DNA of 64,000 nucleotides from Neorhodopirellula lusitana. Lineage in GTDB: Bacteria > Planctomycetota > Planctomycetia > Pirellulales > Pirellulaceae. The notes below the pieces were generated by a model that did not search any database, had not been told where the DNA came from, and saw only the letters and a list, made by a program, of their open reading frames with translations. Both the position numbers and the translations under genes were made by a program. Positions 52,957-61,172 of this stretch are shown here, piece after piece (within the stretch, counting starts at the first letter, position 1; each line of letters starts with the position of its first letter). Location: contig NZ_FXUG01000007.1 in assembly GCF_900182915.1 (NCBI RefSeq), forward strand, positions 1-64,000. Reading direction: 5' to 3'.

Positions 52957-53685
52957 TCAGCGACTTTGCAGAATTTTCCGTTCGTGCAGCTGCTTGAGAA
53001 TCTCACCGGCCTGGTCCGCCGGCGTCATCCCAGCCGCAAACTTCAAATGGATTTCAGCCTTCTGGGGTGCTTCGTAGGGATCGCTGATGCCCGTGAAGTT
53101 TTTGATTTCACCGGCGATCGCCTTTTTGTAGAGCCCCTTCGGGTCGCGTTGCTGGCAAACCTCCAGCGGAGTGTCGACGAAGACTTCCAGAAAGTCGCCA
53201 GGCTGACCAGCCGCCTCCACCACCTGACGGACGCGATCTCGGTCTCGGCGGTAGGGGCTGACGAAAGCCGCCAGCGTGACCAACCCTGCCGAGGCCATCA
53301 AACCGGTGACGGCGCCGATTCGTCGTATGTTTTCTTCGCGGTCAACAGCCGAGAAACCCAAACCAAATCGCTCGGCAAACTCGTCATCGTGTTCGGTTGC
53401 TAACACACTCGGTGGTGCACACAGTCCATGGCGGACGTTATCACCATCCAAGAGTGTCGACGCCGCTCCCTGTTCGACCAGCATGCGGTCGAGCTCGTTG
53501 GCAATCGTGCTCTTACCACAACCGCTTAATCCGGTGAACCAAACCACACAGCCACGTTGTTTCAGATTGGACTCCCGTCGCTCGCGACTGACGGTGTCTT
53601 CGTGCCACACGATATTCTGCGAGATATCAGGCTTGGACGAGTTGTCATCGGTCGGGTTCACGTTGTCGGCAGGTTGCGTGCTCAT
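52957..53685 (-). CDS. cysC: Adenylylsulfate kinase
   Basis: The 242-residue kinase has the P-loop [53 protein letters not shown] and [21 protein letters not shown], all standard for APS kinase. It phosphorylates adenylylsulfate to PAPS, for sulfate assimilation or sulfation. The N-terminal 40 residues are a polar extension. No cysD or cysN neighbours it. The enzyme is cytoplasmic. Confidence 0.95.
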   Translation of the reverse strand: MSTQPADNVNPTDDNSSKPDISQNIVWHEDTVSRERRESNLKQRGCVVWFTGLSGCGKSTIANELDRMLVEQGAASTLLDGDNVRHGLCAPPSVLATEHDDEFAERFGLGFSAVDREENIRRIGAVTGLMASAGLVTLAAFVSPYRRDRDRVRQVVEAAGQPGDFLEVFVDTPLEVCQQRDPKGLYKKAIAGEIKNFTGISDPYEAPQKAEIHLKFAAGMTPADQAGEILKQLHERKILQSR

Positions 53686-53748
53686 CCGGCGGTCAGTTGT
53701 CTTAGTTGAGGTTCTGGCGAAGTAGTAATTCAGCGTTCGGCTTTTGAC

Positions 53749-53910
53749 TTAATCCGGCATTCTCGATCGAGTCACATAGCCACGCCAAGTTGCGTTGCAG
53801 TTCGAATCATCAGGAATGAAAACAATCGGTGCAAACCGAGTTGTGATGCCTGCAAACGCCCAACCTAGAGCATTAATCGAAATGCCGTAGGCCGTTGCGG
53901 AAGTCGTCAT
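53749..53910 (-). CDS. Small hypothetical protein downstream of the SUKH gene
   Basis: The 53-residue frame from ATG 53910 reads MTTSATAYGISINALGWAFA then a hydrophobic stretch and ends with a basic tail (YVTRSRMPD). The frame stays open upstream, within the SUKH gene, but that part is a shadow. It looks protein-like with one membrane segment, but no family or ribosome binding site was found. Confidence 0.3.
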   Translation of the reverse strand: MTTSATAYGISINALGWAFAGITTRFAPIVFIPDDSNCNATWRGYVTRSRMPD

Positions 53911-53999
53911 GACTTTCGCTCCCCACGCCCGCTTTCGAAACTCTTGACGAGTTCCCCTACCAGAAAAATCAAAACGCTCTAGTCGGTCGAGACGATGGA

Positions 54000-55553
54000 T
54001 CACAATCGGTAGCGTGTTTGCAGGCCTTGGCGATGCACTTCGGCAAGCCGTTGATGCGAAACCCAGCCGGCTTCGCGACAGGCCGAAATGTATTGGTCGA
54101 GCAAATCGCCGAAACATCGCAGCGGTTCGGCGCCCAAGTCCCAGCCAGCTGAATAGAGCAAGCGGGCTTCGGTCGCGGGAGCAGTCGTCTGAAAATCGCG
54201 AGATCGGGCTATCAGCGTTTCGGCGTACTCCTGACGCATTGAATCGGGGCCAGCCGCAGAACGACTGCACAACAATTTGATCAGCACGGGTTGCTCGATC
54301 GCAGCCGGGACGCAGCCCAATTGATCGGGAATCGCTGCGGTGGAGGAAGCGTCCACGGCGGCGTCCTTGTCCAGGAAGCGAGCGGAAACCTTCGATACTC
54401 CGTCGGACGAGGTTGCCCAGTGGGTTCGCAGCCGGACGCTTTGGTCGGTGAAAACGCTGCAGCGGATTGCTCGAGCGAATGCGGATGCGGCTTCGTCGGT
54501 TCGGCCGGCTCGTTGCAGACAGTAGCCCAGAATATCGTGGCCCCAGGATAAATCGCGAGCCTGGGCCGAGATCACGGACGCATGCTGCTGCACCGTTTCC
54601 CAATCCTGTTGGCAAACCTGAGTTGCCGATTCGGGCAGCCCAAGTTCCGCTTGGATCCGACTGGCGACGTCGCGTGGCAAGGTCCCGAGATCGAAACACC
54701 ACCGCATCAGCTCGTTCCAGGTCAGGTCGAGCTTGTTGGCGATCGCGGGAGTTAACTTTTCAACGAGTTCATGATGCAGGCCGTCCAACAGAAGCTGGCA
54801 GCGGGCTGGGATTTCACAGATTCCTCGCTCGATCAATCGCTCGGCAAGATCCCGCCCCGATAGCTGACCAAGTTCAGCCAACACAGAAACGTCGCTGGCC
54901 CCTTCGTCGGACTTACCCGCGGAAGGCAAATGCGACTTGGCCCAGATAACCCATGGGTGTTCGTGTTGTTCGATTGCGTCGATGCCCTCTTCGTTTTGAA
55001 CCGAAGAAGCTTCCGCGGGATCGGCGTGACGACGTTCAGACTGAGGCAAACGCGGCAAAGCCCAATCAAACAGCAGTGCTTCGGCGAGGGTATTGCCCCA
55101 GGGCAGCCAATCGCCGCCGCCGTGATACCAATGGCAAACGTCGGTCGTTCGCCCGGTCGCTTCGGCCACATCGGGATCCAAGATCCGCAAACACAGCCAG
55201 TCACCGGCACCGTTTCCGACCAAGGGTAAAAAGTTGGGCGGCATCAACGGCGGCCAAACGGGATCGGGGGCGTCGCCCAGTAGCACTTTCGGTGTCGCGG
55301 GATGGCAATATTCACCTGGCCCGAGGTGACGCCACACTTCATCGTCCCACCAAGCCACCAAATCGGGGCTGAGGTCCAGCGAAAAACGCTGAGATATTGT
55401 TTGCGACCACGAAACATCACCTTGCGAGCCCGCTGTCAGCTCGCCTTGGGCAGCAAGCGATGGGTCGGAATCCGGCACAGATTCGGCGTCGTTGGAGGTC
55501 GAATCGGCGGCGTTCACGAGCAAAGGTCCAAGAGTCACTGAGCGGAGTGCCAT
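54000..55553 (-). CDS. SMI1/KNR4 (SUKH)-type domain protein, large
   Basis: ATG 55553 gives 517 residues; the frame continues to 56174 but that part overlaps the divergent kinase gene and reads as non-coding. Residues about 58-170 look like a SUKH domain: AWWDDEVWRHLGPGEY, then FLPLVGNGAGDWLCLRIL, and DVCHWYHGGGDWLPWG. These are the strands and Trp/His features of SMI1/KNR4 proteins. The rest is an alpha-helical region of about 300 residues that includes a TPR-like LGYCLQRAGRTDEAASAFARAI. SUKH proteins often serve as immunity or scaffold partners. No toxin is nearby. Confidence 0.65.
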   Translation of the reverse strand: MALRSVTLGPLLVNAADSTSNDAESVPDSDPSLAAQGELTAGSQGDVSWSQTISQRFSLDLSPDLVAWWDDEVWRHLGPGEYCHPATPKVLLGDAPDPVWPPLMPPNFLPLVGNGAGDWLCLRILDPDVAEATGRTTDVCHWYHGGGDWLPWGNTLAEALLFDWALPRLPQSERRHADPAEASSVQNEEGIDAIEQHEHPWVIWAKSHLPSAGKSDEGASDVSVLAELGQLSGRDLAERLIERGICEIPARCQLLLDGLHHELVEKLTPAIANKLDLTWNELMRWCFDLGTLPRDVASRIQAELGLPESATQVCQQDWETVQQHASVISAQARDLSWGHDILGYCLQRAGRTDEAASAFARAIRCSVFTDQSVRLRTHWATSSDGVSKVSARFLDKDAAVDASSTAAIPDQLGCVPAAIEQPVLIKLLCSRSAAGPDSMRQEYAETLIARSRDFQTTAPATEARLLYSAGWDLGAEPLRCFGDLLDQYISACREAGWVSHQRLAEVHRQGLQTRYRL

Positions 55554-56048
55554 CAATTTGAATTCTGGCCCCAACGAATTCTGGCCCCGCGTTGAAGCTC
55601 CAGCGTACCGGCCAAACTTGCCTGAACGCAATAGAAGCATGGTTTTAGATATTAAAATGGATCCCCCCGAAGGTCTCCCCAGCCTGACCAACCCCGCTGC
55701 GGCTCGCTGCCATTCGCTGCCAGACCGGCGGTTCGCTGAAGCCGTGGCCTGATCCGGAGCAAATTTCGGCCGGACCGACGGACTTCCATGCGGTTCAGGT
55801 CCCCGCTTAGCGAAATCGGCTTTCAGGTGGCTCAATCTGGAAAGCTTGCCCGGTTGTGAAGGCGAATGCTCCGGATTTTCGTCGCGATCGGAACCGCAGC
55901 TATTCACACCATGAATAACGTAACCGAAAGCGACTAAACTGGGCGGAAAAGCTCTGTTATCTTGTCGGGGAGCTTGGTATCCCTCGCAAACGTTCACCAC
56001 TCCAACTTTCCTATCCAATCGCGATCTCGAACGATCGCCGTTACTTAT
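55554..56048. other. Divergent intergenic region, SUKH gene and kinase gene
   Basis: About 500 bases between the two divergent starts. It holds a direct duplication of GAATTCTGGCCCC (55560-55572 and 55576-55588). No other gene or clear hairpin is seen. Confidence 0.55.
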
Positions 56049-57551
56049 ATGTCCATCACTGCGGAAGAATTTGCATCGCGGGCCGTGTCGACGGGCTGCG
56101 CTGAACGATGGGATGTTGAACGCGCGGTCAGCGAGCTGGGCGTCGGCGAGGTGGAACTGAATGACTTGGTCCACGAATTCCAGCGTCGAGGCCTAGTGAC
56201 GACGCTGCAAACCGAAAAGATCATCCGCGGCGACCGCCACGGTTACTTCTACGGTGAATACAAGGTTCTGTATCTGATCGGGGCGGGAACGTTTGCTCGG
56301 GTCTATCGAGCGGAAAAAGACGGCAAAGTCTTCGCGATCAAGGTTCTGCGGAAGCGATTCCGAGACGACCCCAAGGAACTCGAGCAGTTCTTGCGGGAAG
56401 GCAAGATGGGGCTGAAGCTGAAGCACCCCAACATTGTCCGGATCTATGAATTGGTCGCGGACCGCCACAACCCTTTCTTGGCGATGGAATTCATCGAAGG
56501 CCAAACGCTACGCGACCTGGTCAAGATTCGGGGCAAACTGCCGTACCCGATGGCGTTGAAATTGATCGGTGAGATTGCATCCGGCTTGGCCTTCGCGGCC
56601 AACCTGGGGATTTCCCACCGTGACTTGAAGCTGTCCAACACGCTGATCACGTCCGACGGGGTCGCCAAGCTGGTGGACTTTGGCTTGGCCTCGCTTGCCG
56701 ACCGATCCAACCCGGAACAGATCGCCGATTGCCCCAATGCTCGCGCGGTTGACTATGCGACGTTGGAACGAGGCACCGGGGTTCGAAAAGACGATCCTCG
56801 CAGCGACGTGTTCTTCGCTGGCAACATGCTCTACCACATGCTCGCCGGCAAACCCGCTCTATCGGAAACGAAGGACCGACTTCAACGGATGAACGTCAGC
56901 CGGTTCCAAGACATCAAGCCGATCTTCGAATACGTGCCCGATTTGCCTGGGTTGGTGAACCAAGTGCTGATGAACGCATTGGAGTTCAACCCGACGTTAC
57001 GGATCCAATCGGCTGACTTGTTGGTGGCGGCGATCAAGGGCGTGATCGTGGATCTGAAGCGAGCGGCCGAGGGAAAAGCGGCTGCGGACAACGCGCCGAA
57101 AGCCAAGGTGAACAAGGCCGGCGAAGAGATCATCACCAACGAAGGACGCGGGTATGTGGTGATGTTCGTCGAGTCCAAAACGGACATGCAAAACATCATC
57201 CGCGAAAAGTTGAAAGCCCAAGGCTACCGCGTGCTGATCATCTCGAACCCCGAACGTGCGATGTCTCGGTTCATCGATGCGGTCGACAAGCCGGCGGACT
57301 GTGTCATGTTCGGTGCCGCGGAACTGGGCAATGAAGCTTTGGCTGCGTACAACGCGTTTGCCGAAAGCCAGCTGACCACGGATATCCCGGCGATTCTGTT
57401 GGCTGACCCGCAACAGAAGCACATCATCGGCCGTGCCAAGCGAGGTTCCAATCGCGTGATCTTGCCGCTACCCTTGAGCATCAAACAACTGCGAATGGCG
57501 CTCATCAAGCTGCTCGCTGATACCGAACCCCGATCCGCCGGACTCATTTGA
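56049..57551 (+). CDS. Ser/Thr protein kinase with degenerate receiver-like tail
   Basis: From ATG 56049 the 500-residue protein starts with a 65-residue helical leader. The kinase domain follows: GAGTFARVYRAE glycine loop near 78-89, AIKVL with Lys98, SHRDLKLSN with Asp192, and VDFGLAS at Asp210. After it is an Ala/Lys linker and an alpha/beta domain (about 385-495) resembling a response-regulator receiver. The expected phospho-accepting Asp is replaced in DCVMFGAAEL. It is probably a cytoplasmic Hanks-type kinase with a regulatory tail. Its stop overlaps the proC start (TGATG). Confidence 0.9.
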   Translation: MSITAEEFASRAVSTGCAERWDVERAVSELGVGEVELNDLVHEFQRRGLVTTLQTEKIIRGDRHGYFYGEYKVLYLIGAGTFARVYRAEKDGKVFAIKVLRKRFRDDPKELEQFLREGKMGLKLKHPNIVRIYELVADRHNPFLAMEFIEGQTLRDLVKIRGKLPYPMALKLIGEIASGLAFAANLGISHRDLKLSNTLITSDGVAKLVDFGLASLADRSNPEQIADCPNARAVDYATLERGTGVRKDDPRSDVFFAGNMLYHMLAGKPALSETKDRLQRMNVSRFQDIKPIFEYVPDLPGLVNQVLMNALEFNPTLRIQSADLLVAAIKGVIVDLKRAAEGKAAADNAPKAKVNKAGEEIITNEGRGYVVMFVESKTDMQNIIREKLKAQGYRVLIISNPERAMSRFIDAVDKPADCVMFGAAELGNEALAAYNAFAESQLTTDIPAILLADPQQKHIIGRAKRGSNRVILPLPLSIKQLRMALIKLLADTEPRSAGLI

Positions 57552-58360
57552 TGCCCCTGCCGAAATTGACCTCGATCGGAGGCGGCCAAATGGCCCGCGC
57601 CCTGATCGGTGGAATGATCCGAAGCGAAGCGATGCTGCCAGCCGACCTGACCATCGTGCAACCTTCGGCGGAAGGACGATCTTGGTGGGACAGCGAGTAT
57701 CCAGACTGCACGACAGAGCCCATCGAGAACGTGGGCAAGGCCGTGGGCGATGCGGAAATCGTCCTGCTTGCCGTTAAGCCTCACATCATCGGGCCGGTGA
57801 TTTCGAATCCCGATTGCAGCTTTGACAACAAACTGGTGATCTCGATCGCCGCCGGCGTGCCACTGGAAAAACTCTGTGCCGGAGTCGGCCACCAACGCGT
57901 GGTTCGCGTGATGCCCAACACGCCCAGTCTGGTTGGCGAGGGAGCGTCCGGGTTTTGTGTGGGTGCCGATGTGCAGCCTGCGGACGTTGCGAATGTCAAG
58001 CTGATGCTGGAAAGCGTTGGATATGTCGCGGAAGTCACCGAGCCGCAAATGGATGCGGTGACCGGCGTCAGCGGCTCCGGACCGGCCTACATTTTCCTGC
58101 TGATTGAGGGTTTGGCCGATGGTGGTGTCGCCGAAGGGCTGCCGCGAAAAACCGCGTTAGCACTGGCTACTCAAACGGTTCTTGGTGCAGCGAAAATGGT
58201 TCGCGAAACCGGCCTGCATCCCGGTCAGTTGAAAGACAATGTTTGCAGCCCCGGTGGAACAACCATTGCCGCGGTGAAGACACTCGAACAGAATGCAGTC
58301 CGAGCGGCCATGATGTCCGCAGTTTCCGCCTCGGCAAATCGAAGCCGCGAACTCCAATAA
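57551..58360 (+). CDS. proC: Pyrroline-5-carboxylate reductase
   Basis: The 269-residue enzyme has an NAD(P) fold (TSIGGGQMARALIGGMI), VLLAVKPHI, VRVMPNTPSLVGEGASGF, and the substrate motif GSGPAYIFLLIEGLADGGV. The closing SPGGTTIAAVKTLE is typical of ProC. It reduces pyrroline-5-carboxylate to proline. Its ATG overlaps the kinase stop codon, so both are translated from one transcript. Length and motifs are normal. Confidence 0.96.
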   Translation: MPLPKLTSIGGGQMARALIGGMIRSEAMLPADLTIVQPSAEGRSWWDSEYPDCTTEPIENVGKAVGDAEIVLLAVKPHIIGPVISNPDCSFDNKLVISIAAGVPLEKLCAGVGHQRVVRVMPNTPSLVGEGASGFCVGADVQPADVANVKLMLESVGYVAEVTEPQMDAVTGVSGSGPAYIFLLIEGLADGGVAEGLPRKTALALATQTVLGAAKMVRETGLHPGQLKDNVCSPGGTTIAAVKTLEQNAVRAAMMSAVSASANRSRELQ

Positions 58361-58387
58361 CCAGACGGTTGATCGTCTAAGCCACGC

Positions 58388-58618
58388 ATGCACGAACCAC
58401 TGATCAAGATCGACGACAAGCACGTCCCGTTATACCGGATCGTTTGGGTCTCGGACTTGCCGCACTTTTGTGGCGAAGACGATTGCTTGCGGGAAGGGTA
58501 TTACGAGGTTCGGTTGGATTGCGACGATTCCTTGTGGACCAATCTTCCAGATCGAGACCGCGTGATCGAAACACTTAACCAGTGGTGCGGCGACCCACGG
58601 GACGAAGGCGAATTCTAG
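58388..58618 (+). CDS. Small conserved-looking hypothetical protein
   Basis: A 76-residue soluble protein rich in Asp, Trp and Cys (VSDLPHFCGEDDCLREGYYE). It starts 27 bases after proC on the same strand and may be in its operon. No signal, helix or named domain is seen. The composition is coherent enough to support a real gene. Confidence 0.5.
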   Translation: MHEPLIKIDDKHVPLYRIVWVSDLPHFCGEDDCLREGYYEVRLDCDDSLWTNLPDRDRVIETLNQWCGDPRDEGEF

Positions 58619-58929
58619 GGATTGGCCAGCGAGAAGTGATCGATCTGCGTTAAGCCGACGCCATTTGTCGAATATTGAGCTCGGGAAACGAGTATCGAGT
58701 CCAGGCAACGGGACAAGCCGGTTCCACCACAAGAGTCGAGGCCCAGTGAAACCCCGCCAAGTTTCAAGGCGTTGCACAAACACTCAGGCAATCGCACTCT
58801 CAGGCAATCGCACTTAGGCAAGCGGCGATAGAGTTGCGTGCCCTGGGTTACGGGTTCTTGTCTGAAATGCCCCAGCACAGGGCTTTTCAACAAAATCCAC
58901 TACGCGAGATAATTCTCTACCGATCGACT
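58619..58929. other. Intergenic with a tandem duplication
   Basis: No gene is seen. A 16-base unit, CTCAGGCAATCGCACT, is duplicated in tandem at 58783-58798 and 58799-58814. A dispersed repeat follows at 58930-59075. Confidence 0.6.
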
Positions 58930-59075
58930 AGCAGCCTGCTGTTTTTCGATTTCAGTCGGCACAGACCCTGTGCCGATCGGCTTATAGCGTTTGAGAACGT
59001 AACGCTATTCGCTGACGGACCGCACGAACGAGCGTCTCTGGCTACCTTGCTATGCGATTTTCAACAGGCCGCTAA
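58930..59075 (-). repeat. Dispersed 146-bp repeat, copy 2 (inverted)
   Basis: Reverse-complement match to 17895-18040, including the hairpin core GGCACAG-ACC-CTGTGCC at 58958-58974. It contacts the stop codon of the response regulator gene (59072-59074), as copy 1 contacts the stop of the methyltransferase gene. Confidence 0.75.
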
Positions 59076-59857
59076 GCGATGTCAGCGTTGTGGTTGATCT
59101 GATTCGGTTCCGCGTCTGACGCTTCGGAAACCGAGTCTTCTGGCTCCATCACGCCAGCCAGTTCGCCCATCGATTCTCGGAATCGGTATCCGACGCCACG
59201 AACGGTCTCGATCAGGTCTGCGGCACGATTCATCTTTTTTCGCAAAGCACGCACATGAACGTCAATCGTTCGTTCCAGAACCAGCGTGTCTTCCCCCAAC
59301 GCGGCCTCAACCAACTCGTTGCGGTCGAAAGCTCGCCCGGGCTGCCGGATCAGCGTTTCCAACAAACGGAACTCGCTCTTGGTTAGCTTCAGGGGCTCAT
59401 CATCAATCGTAACGACGAATCGGCGTCGATCAACTTTCACGCCCAAATGGCTCACCGAATCACTGTCATCAACAGCAGGCTCGCGTCGGCGTAGCAGGGC
59501 TTTTACTTTCTGAAGCAGAACCTTGTAGCTTTCCACGGGTTTGACGACGTAATCATCGGCGCCCATGGCGAACCCGACGACTTGGTCGGACTCTTCACCC
59601 AAAGCCGACAACATCATGATCAAACAATCACGCGTCGCGGTGTTGGACCGAAGCTGCTTGCAGACTTCCACACCACTCAGAATCGGTAGATCCACGTCCA
59701 GGACAATCAGGTCCGGCAGGATCAGCTTGGCTTGCTTGAGCGCTTCCCGACCATCGGTGGCTCGGTAAACTTCGTAACCGGCACGCTTGAGTTGGTACTC
59801 CAGCGTCTCAACCAGCGGAAGGTAATCTTCGACGACCAGGACTTTGGTTTTCGACAT
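59072..59857 (-). CDS. OmpR/PhoB-type response regulator
   Basis: From ATG 59857 the 261-residue protein has a receiver domain (KTKVLVVEDYLPLVETLEYQ, phosphorylation Asp in LIVLDVDLPILSG, MGADDYVVKPV with the Lys). A winged-helix DNA-binding domain follows (LTKSEFRLLETLIRQPGRAFDRNEL and ERTIDVHVRALRKKM). A 35-residue acidic C-terminal tail is extra. It regulates transcription after phosphorylation; no histidine kinase gene is adjacent. The stop lies in the dispersed repeat. Confidence 0.95.
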   Translation of the reverse strand: MSKTKVLVVEDYLPLVETLEYQLKRAGYEVYRATDGREALKQAKLILPDLIVLDVDLPILSGVEVCKQLRSNTATRDCLIMMLSALGEESDQVVGFAMGADDYVVKPVESYKVLLQKVKALLRRREPAVDDSDSVSHLGVKVDRRRFVVTIDDEPLKLTKSEFRLLETLIRQPGRAFDRNELVEAALGEDTLVLERTIDVHVRALRKKMNRAADLIETVRGVGYRFRESMGELAGVMEPEDSVSEASDAEPNQINHNADIA

Positions 59858-59984
59858 GCGAATCTTTTGGGAAGGCAGGAAAAGAGCGACCAGGGCCGCG
59901 TCCCGAATGCCCACCCATCTTGGTCGATGCCAGCTTTATTTGCAGCGCCATAGGTGCCCATAAAGCCATTAAGCTTTGATGAAG

Positions 59985-60308
59985 TTAGTTCCAGTGGGAC
60001 TCATCACCCGAAAAAGCATACTCCTTCGAGATCGCTTGAACCTGCGGGAAATCGAGCTCCACCCGCAATACTTGATAACCCGCCGAGCGAACTTGATCGC
60101 ACGCGTCTAAGATCGCCAGGTCCAAAGCCTCGGCTTCGCGCAAGAACCGCACCGCCACAACGCCCCGACATGAACTGACCGAAGTATCGGTGCATCCAGC
60201 GTCGTACAGGTTGTGGGCTAATCCTTCGCTGGCCTGGGTCAGGCCGGAAAGGACGATTTGGAATCCGAATTTACGCATCATGTCGTACGGGCTGGTAACC
60301 CTCTCCAT
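59985..60308 (-). CDS. Hypothetical protein, conserved-looking planctomycete type
   Basis: ATG 60308 gives a 107-residue protein that includes FGFQIVLSGLTQASEGLAHN, DAGCTDTSVSSCRGVVAVRF and DLAILDACDQVRSAGY. The alternating strand-helix pattern recalls small alpha/beta proteins found near regulators in this phylum. ATG at 60356 would extend it by 16 residues and has a purine-rich GGGGAAG very close. Start uncertain. No signal or membrane helix is present. Confidence 0.5.
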   Translation of the reverse strand: MERVTSPYDMMRKFGFQIVLSGLTQASEGLAHNLYDAGCTDTSVSSCRGVVAVRFLREAEALDLAILDACDQVRSAGYQVLRVELDFPQVQAISKEYAFSGDESHWN

Positions 60309-61172
60309 CGGGATCGTTGCTGTCGAAATCTTTTCGTTTAACTCTCCGCCCCTCATTCTTCCCCACCACGGCCTCTGAGCCCGCCTTGGGTCTACGTCGT
60401 TCAGTTAAACACCCCGATCCTCCCAGTCTCGCTAAATCCGAGCCGGACAAACTGCCTTGAAAAGGACCTCAGGCTGGTTCATTCCGATCTAAGTGAATCC
60501 AGGCCAGAAGGGACCGGACCATGGAAACTTTTTAAATTCAAAGTCGCTCAAATCAGGATCAATCAGACCACAGTGTCTTAACTTGTCGAAAAGACTACAT
60601 GAGGATCCAATGAATCCTAGCCACCCATCAGGGCCACTAGCACCCCCGCTAAAGAAAAGTGAGCACTTGGGGTCGGGTATCCGGCATTGGGGAGCGACCA
60701 GGGTCAATTCCATTTGATTCATAGCTGGCGATGCTCCCTTAGATCAGGTCGTTTGAGCACGATCTTTTTGGATTTAGCGGACTGGTCACTTGGCCAATGT
60801 CACCGAAACGGAGCGAAAAGCGTGCAGAATCATTCTGGTAGGCACGATTCGTTTTGACTCGATCTGGATGGGCACGCAGTCTGGGTGGGTACGCAGTCTG
60901 GATGGGTACTGCGATCCGAGTGGGTACTGCGGCCAAAGCGAGTGTAGGTCCCGAACGGAACGGTTGAGGATTCGTGAAAGTGTCCTCGAAGCGGTGTCGC
61001 TCGGGTGGGAGGCCCGCTTGGACGCTCGTTAAATTGAGAAGCAGTGGTGTAACTGGCCGTGTATTCGGGTTGTTGGGAATTGCCGCAGTTGCCGTCCTCT
61101 TCACCGAGCCTGAAACTTGTTATCCTTCGCAAAATTTTAACGTGATTCCCCTCTCGCTCTTGGAAAACACAA
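60309..61172. other. Intergenic upstream of carB, with tandem repeats
   Basis: About 860 bases without a convincing gene. It contains the tandem repeats at 60861-60932. The 3' end must hold the carB promoter. No leader peptide or riboswitch was recognised. Confidence 0.5.
60861..60932. repeat. Four imperfect 17-19 bp tandem repeats
   Basis: Units at 60861-60878, 60879-60895, 60896-60913 and 60914-60932 share a GTCTGG(A/G)TGGGTAC core that ends in GCA or GCG. They lie about 240 bases upstream of carB. Confidence 0.75.

Noticed and set aside
53911-54702. Long minus-strand frame extending the small gene at 53749-53910 upstream
   Set aside because: It lies inside the SUKH gene in another frame and reads as an Arg-rich shadow.
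55554-56174. N-terminal extension of the SUKH protein to 56174
   Set aside because: It overlaps the kinase coding start on the other strand and its sequence is Arg/Ser-rich and not protein-like; the ATG at 55553 is preferred.
60861-60932. Possible CRISPR array upstream of carB
   Set aside because: Units of 17-19 bases abut each other and vary; no spacers and no cas genes.
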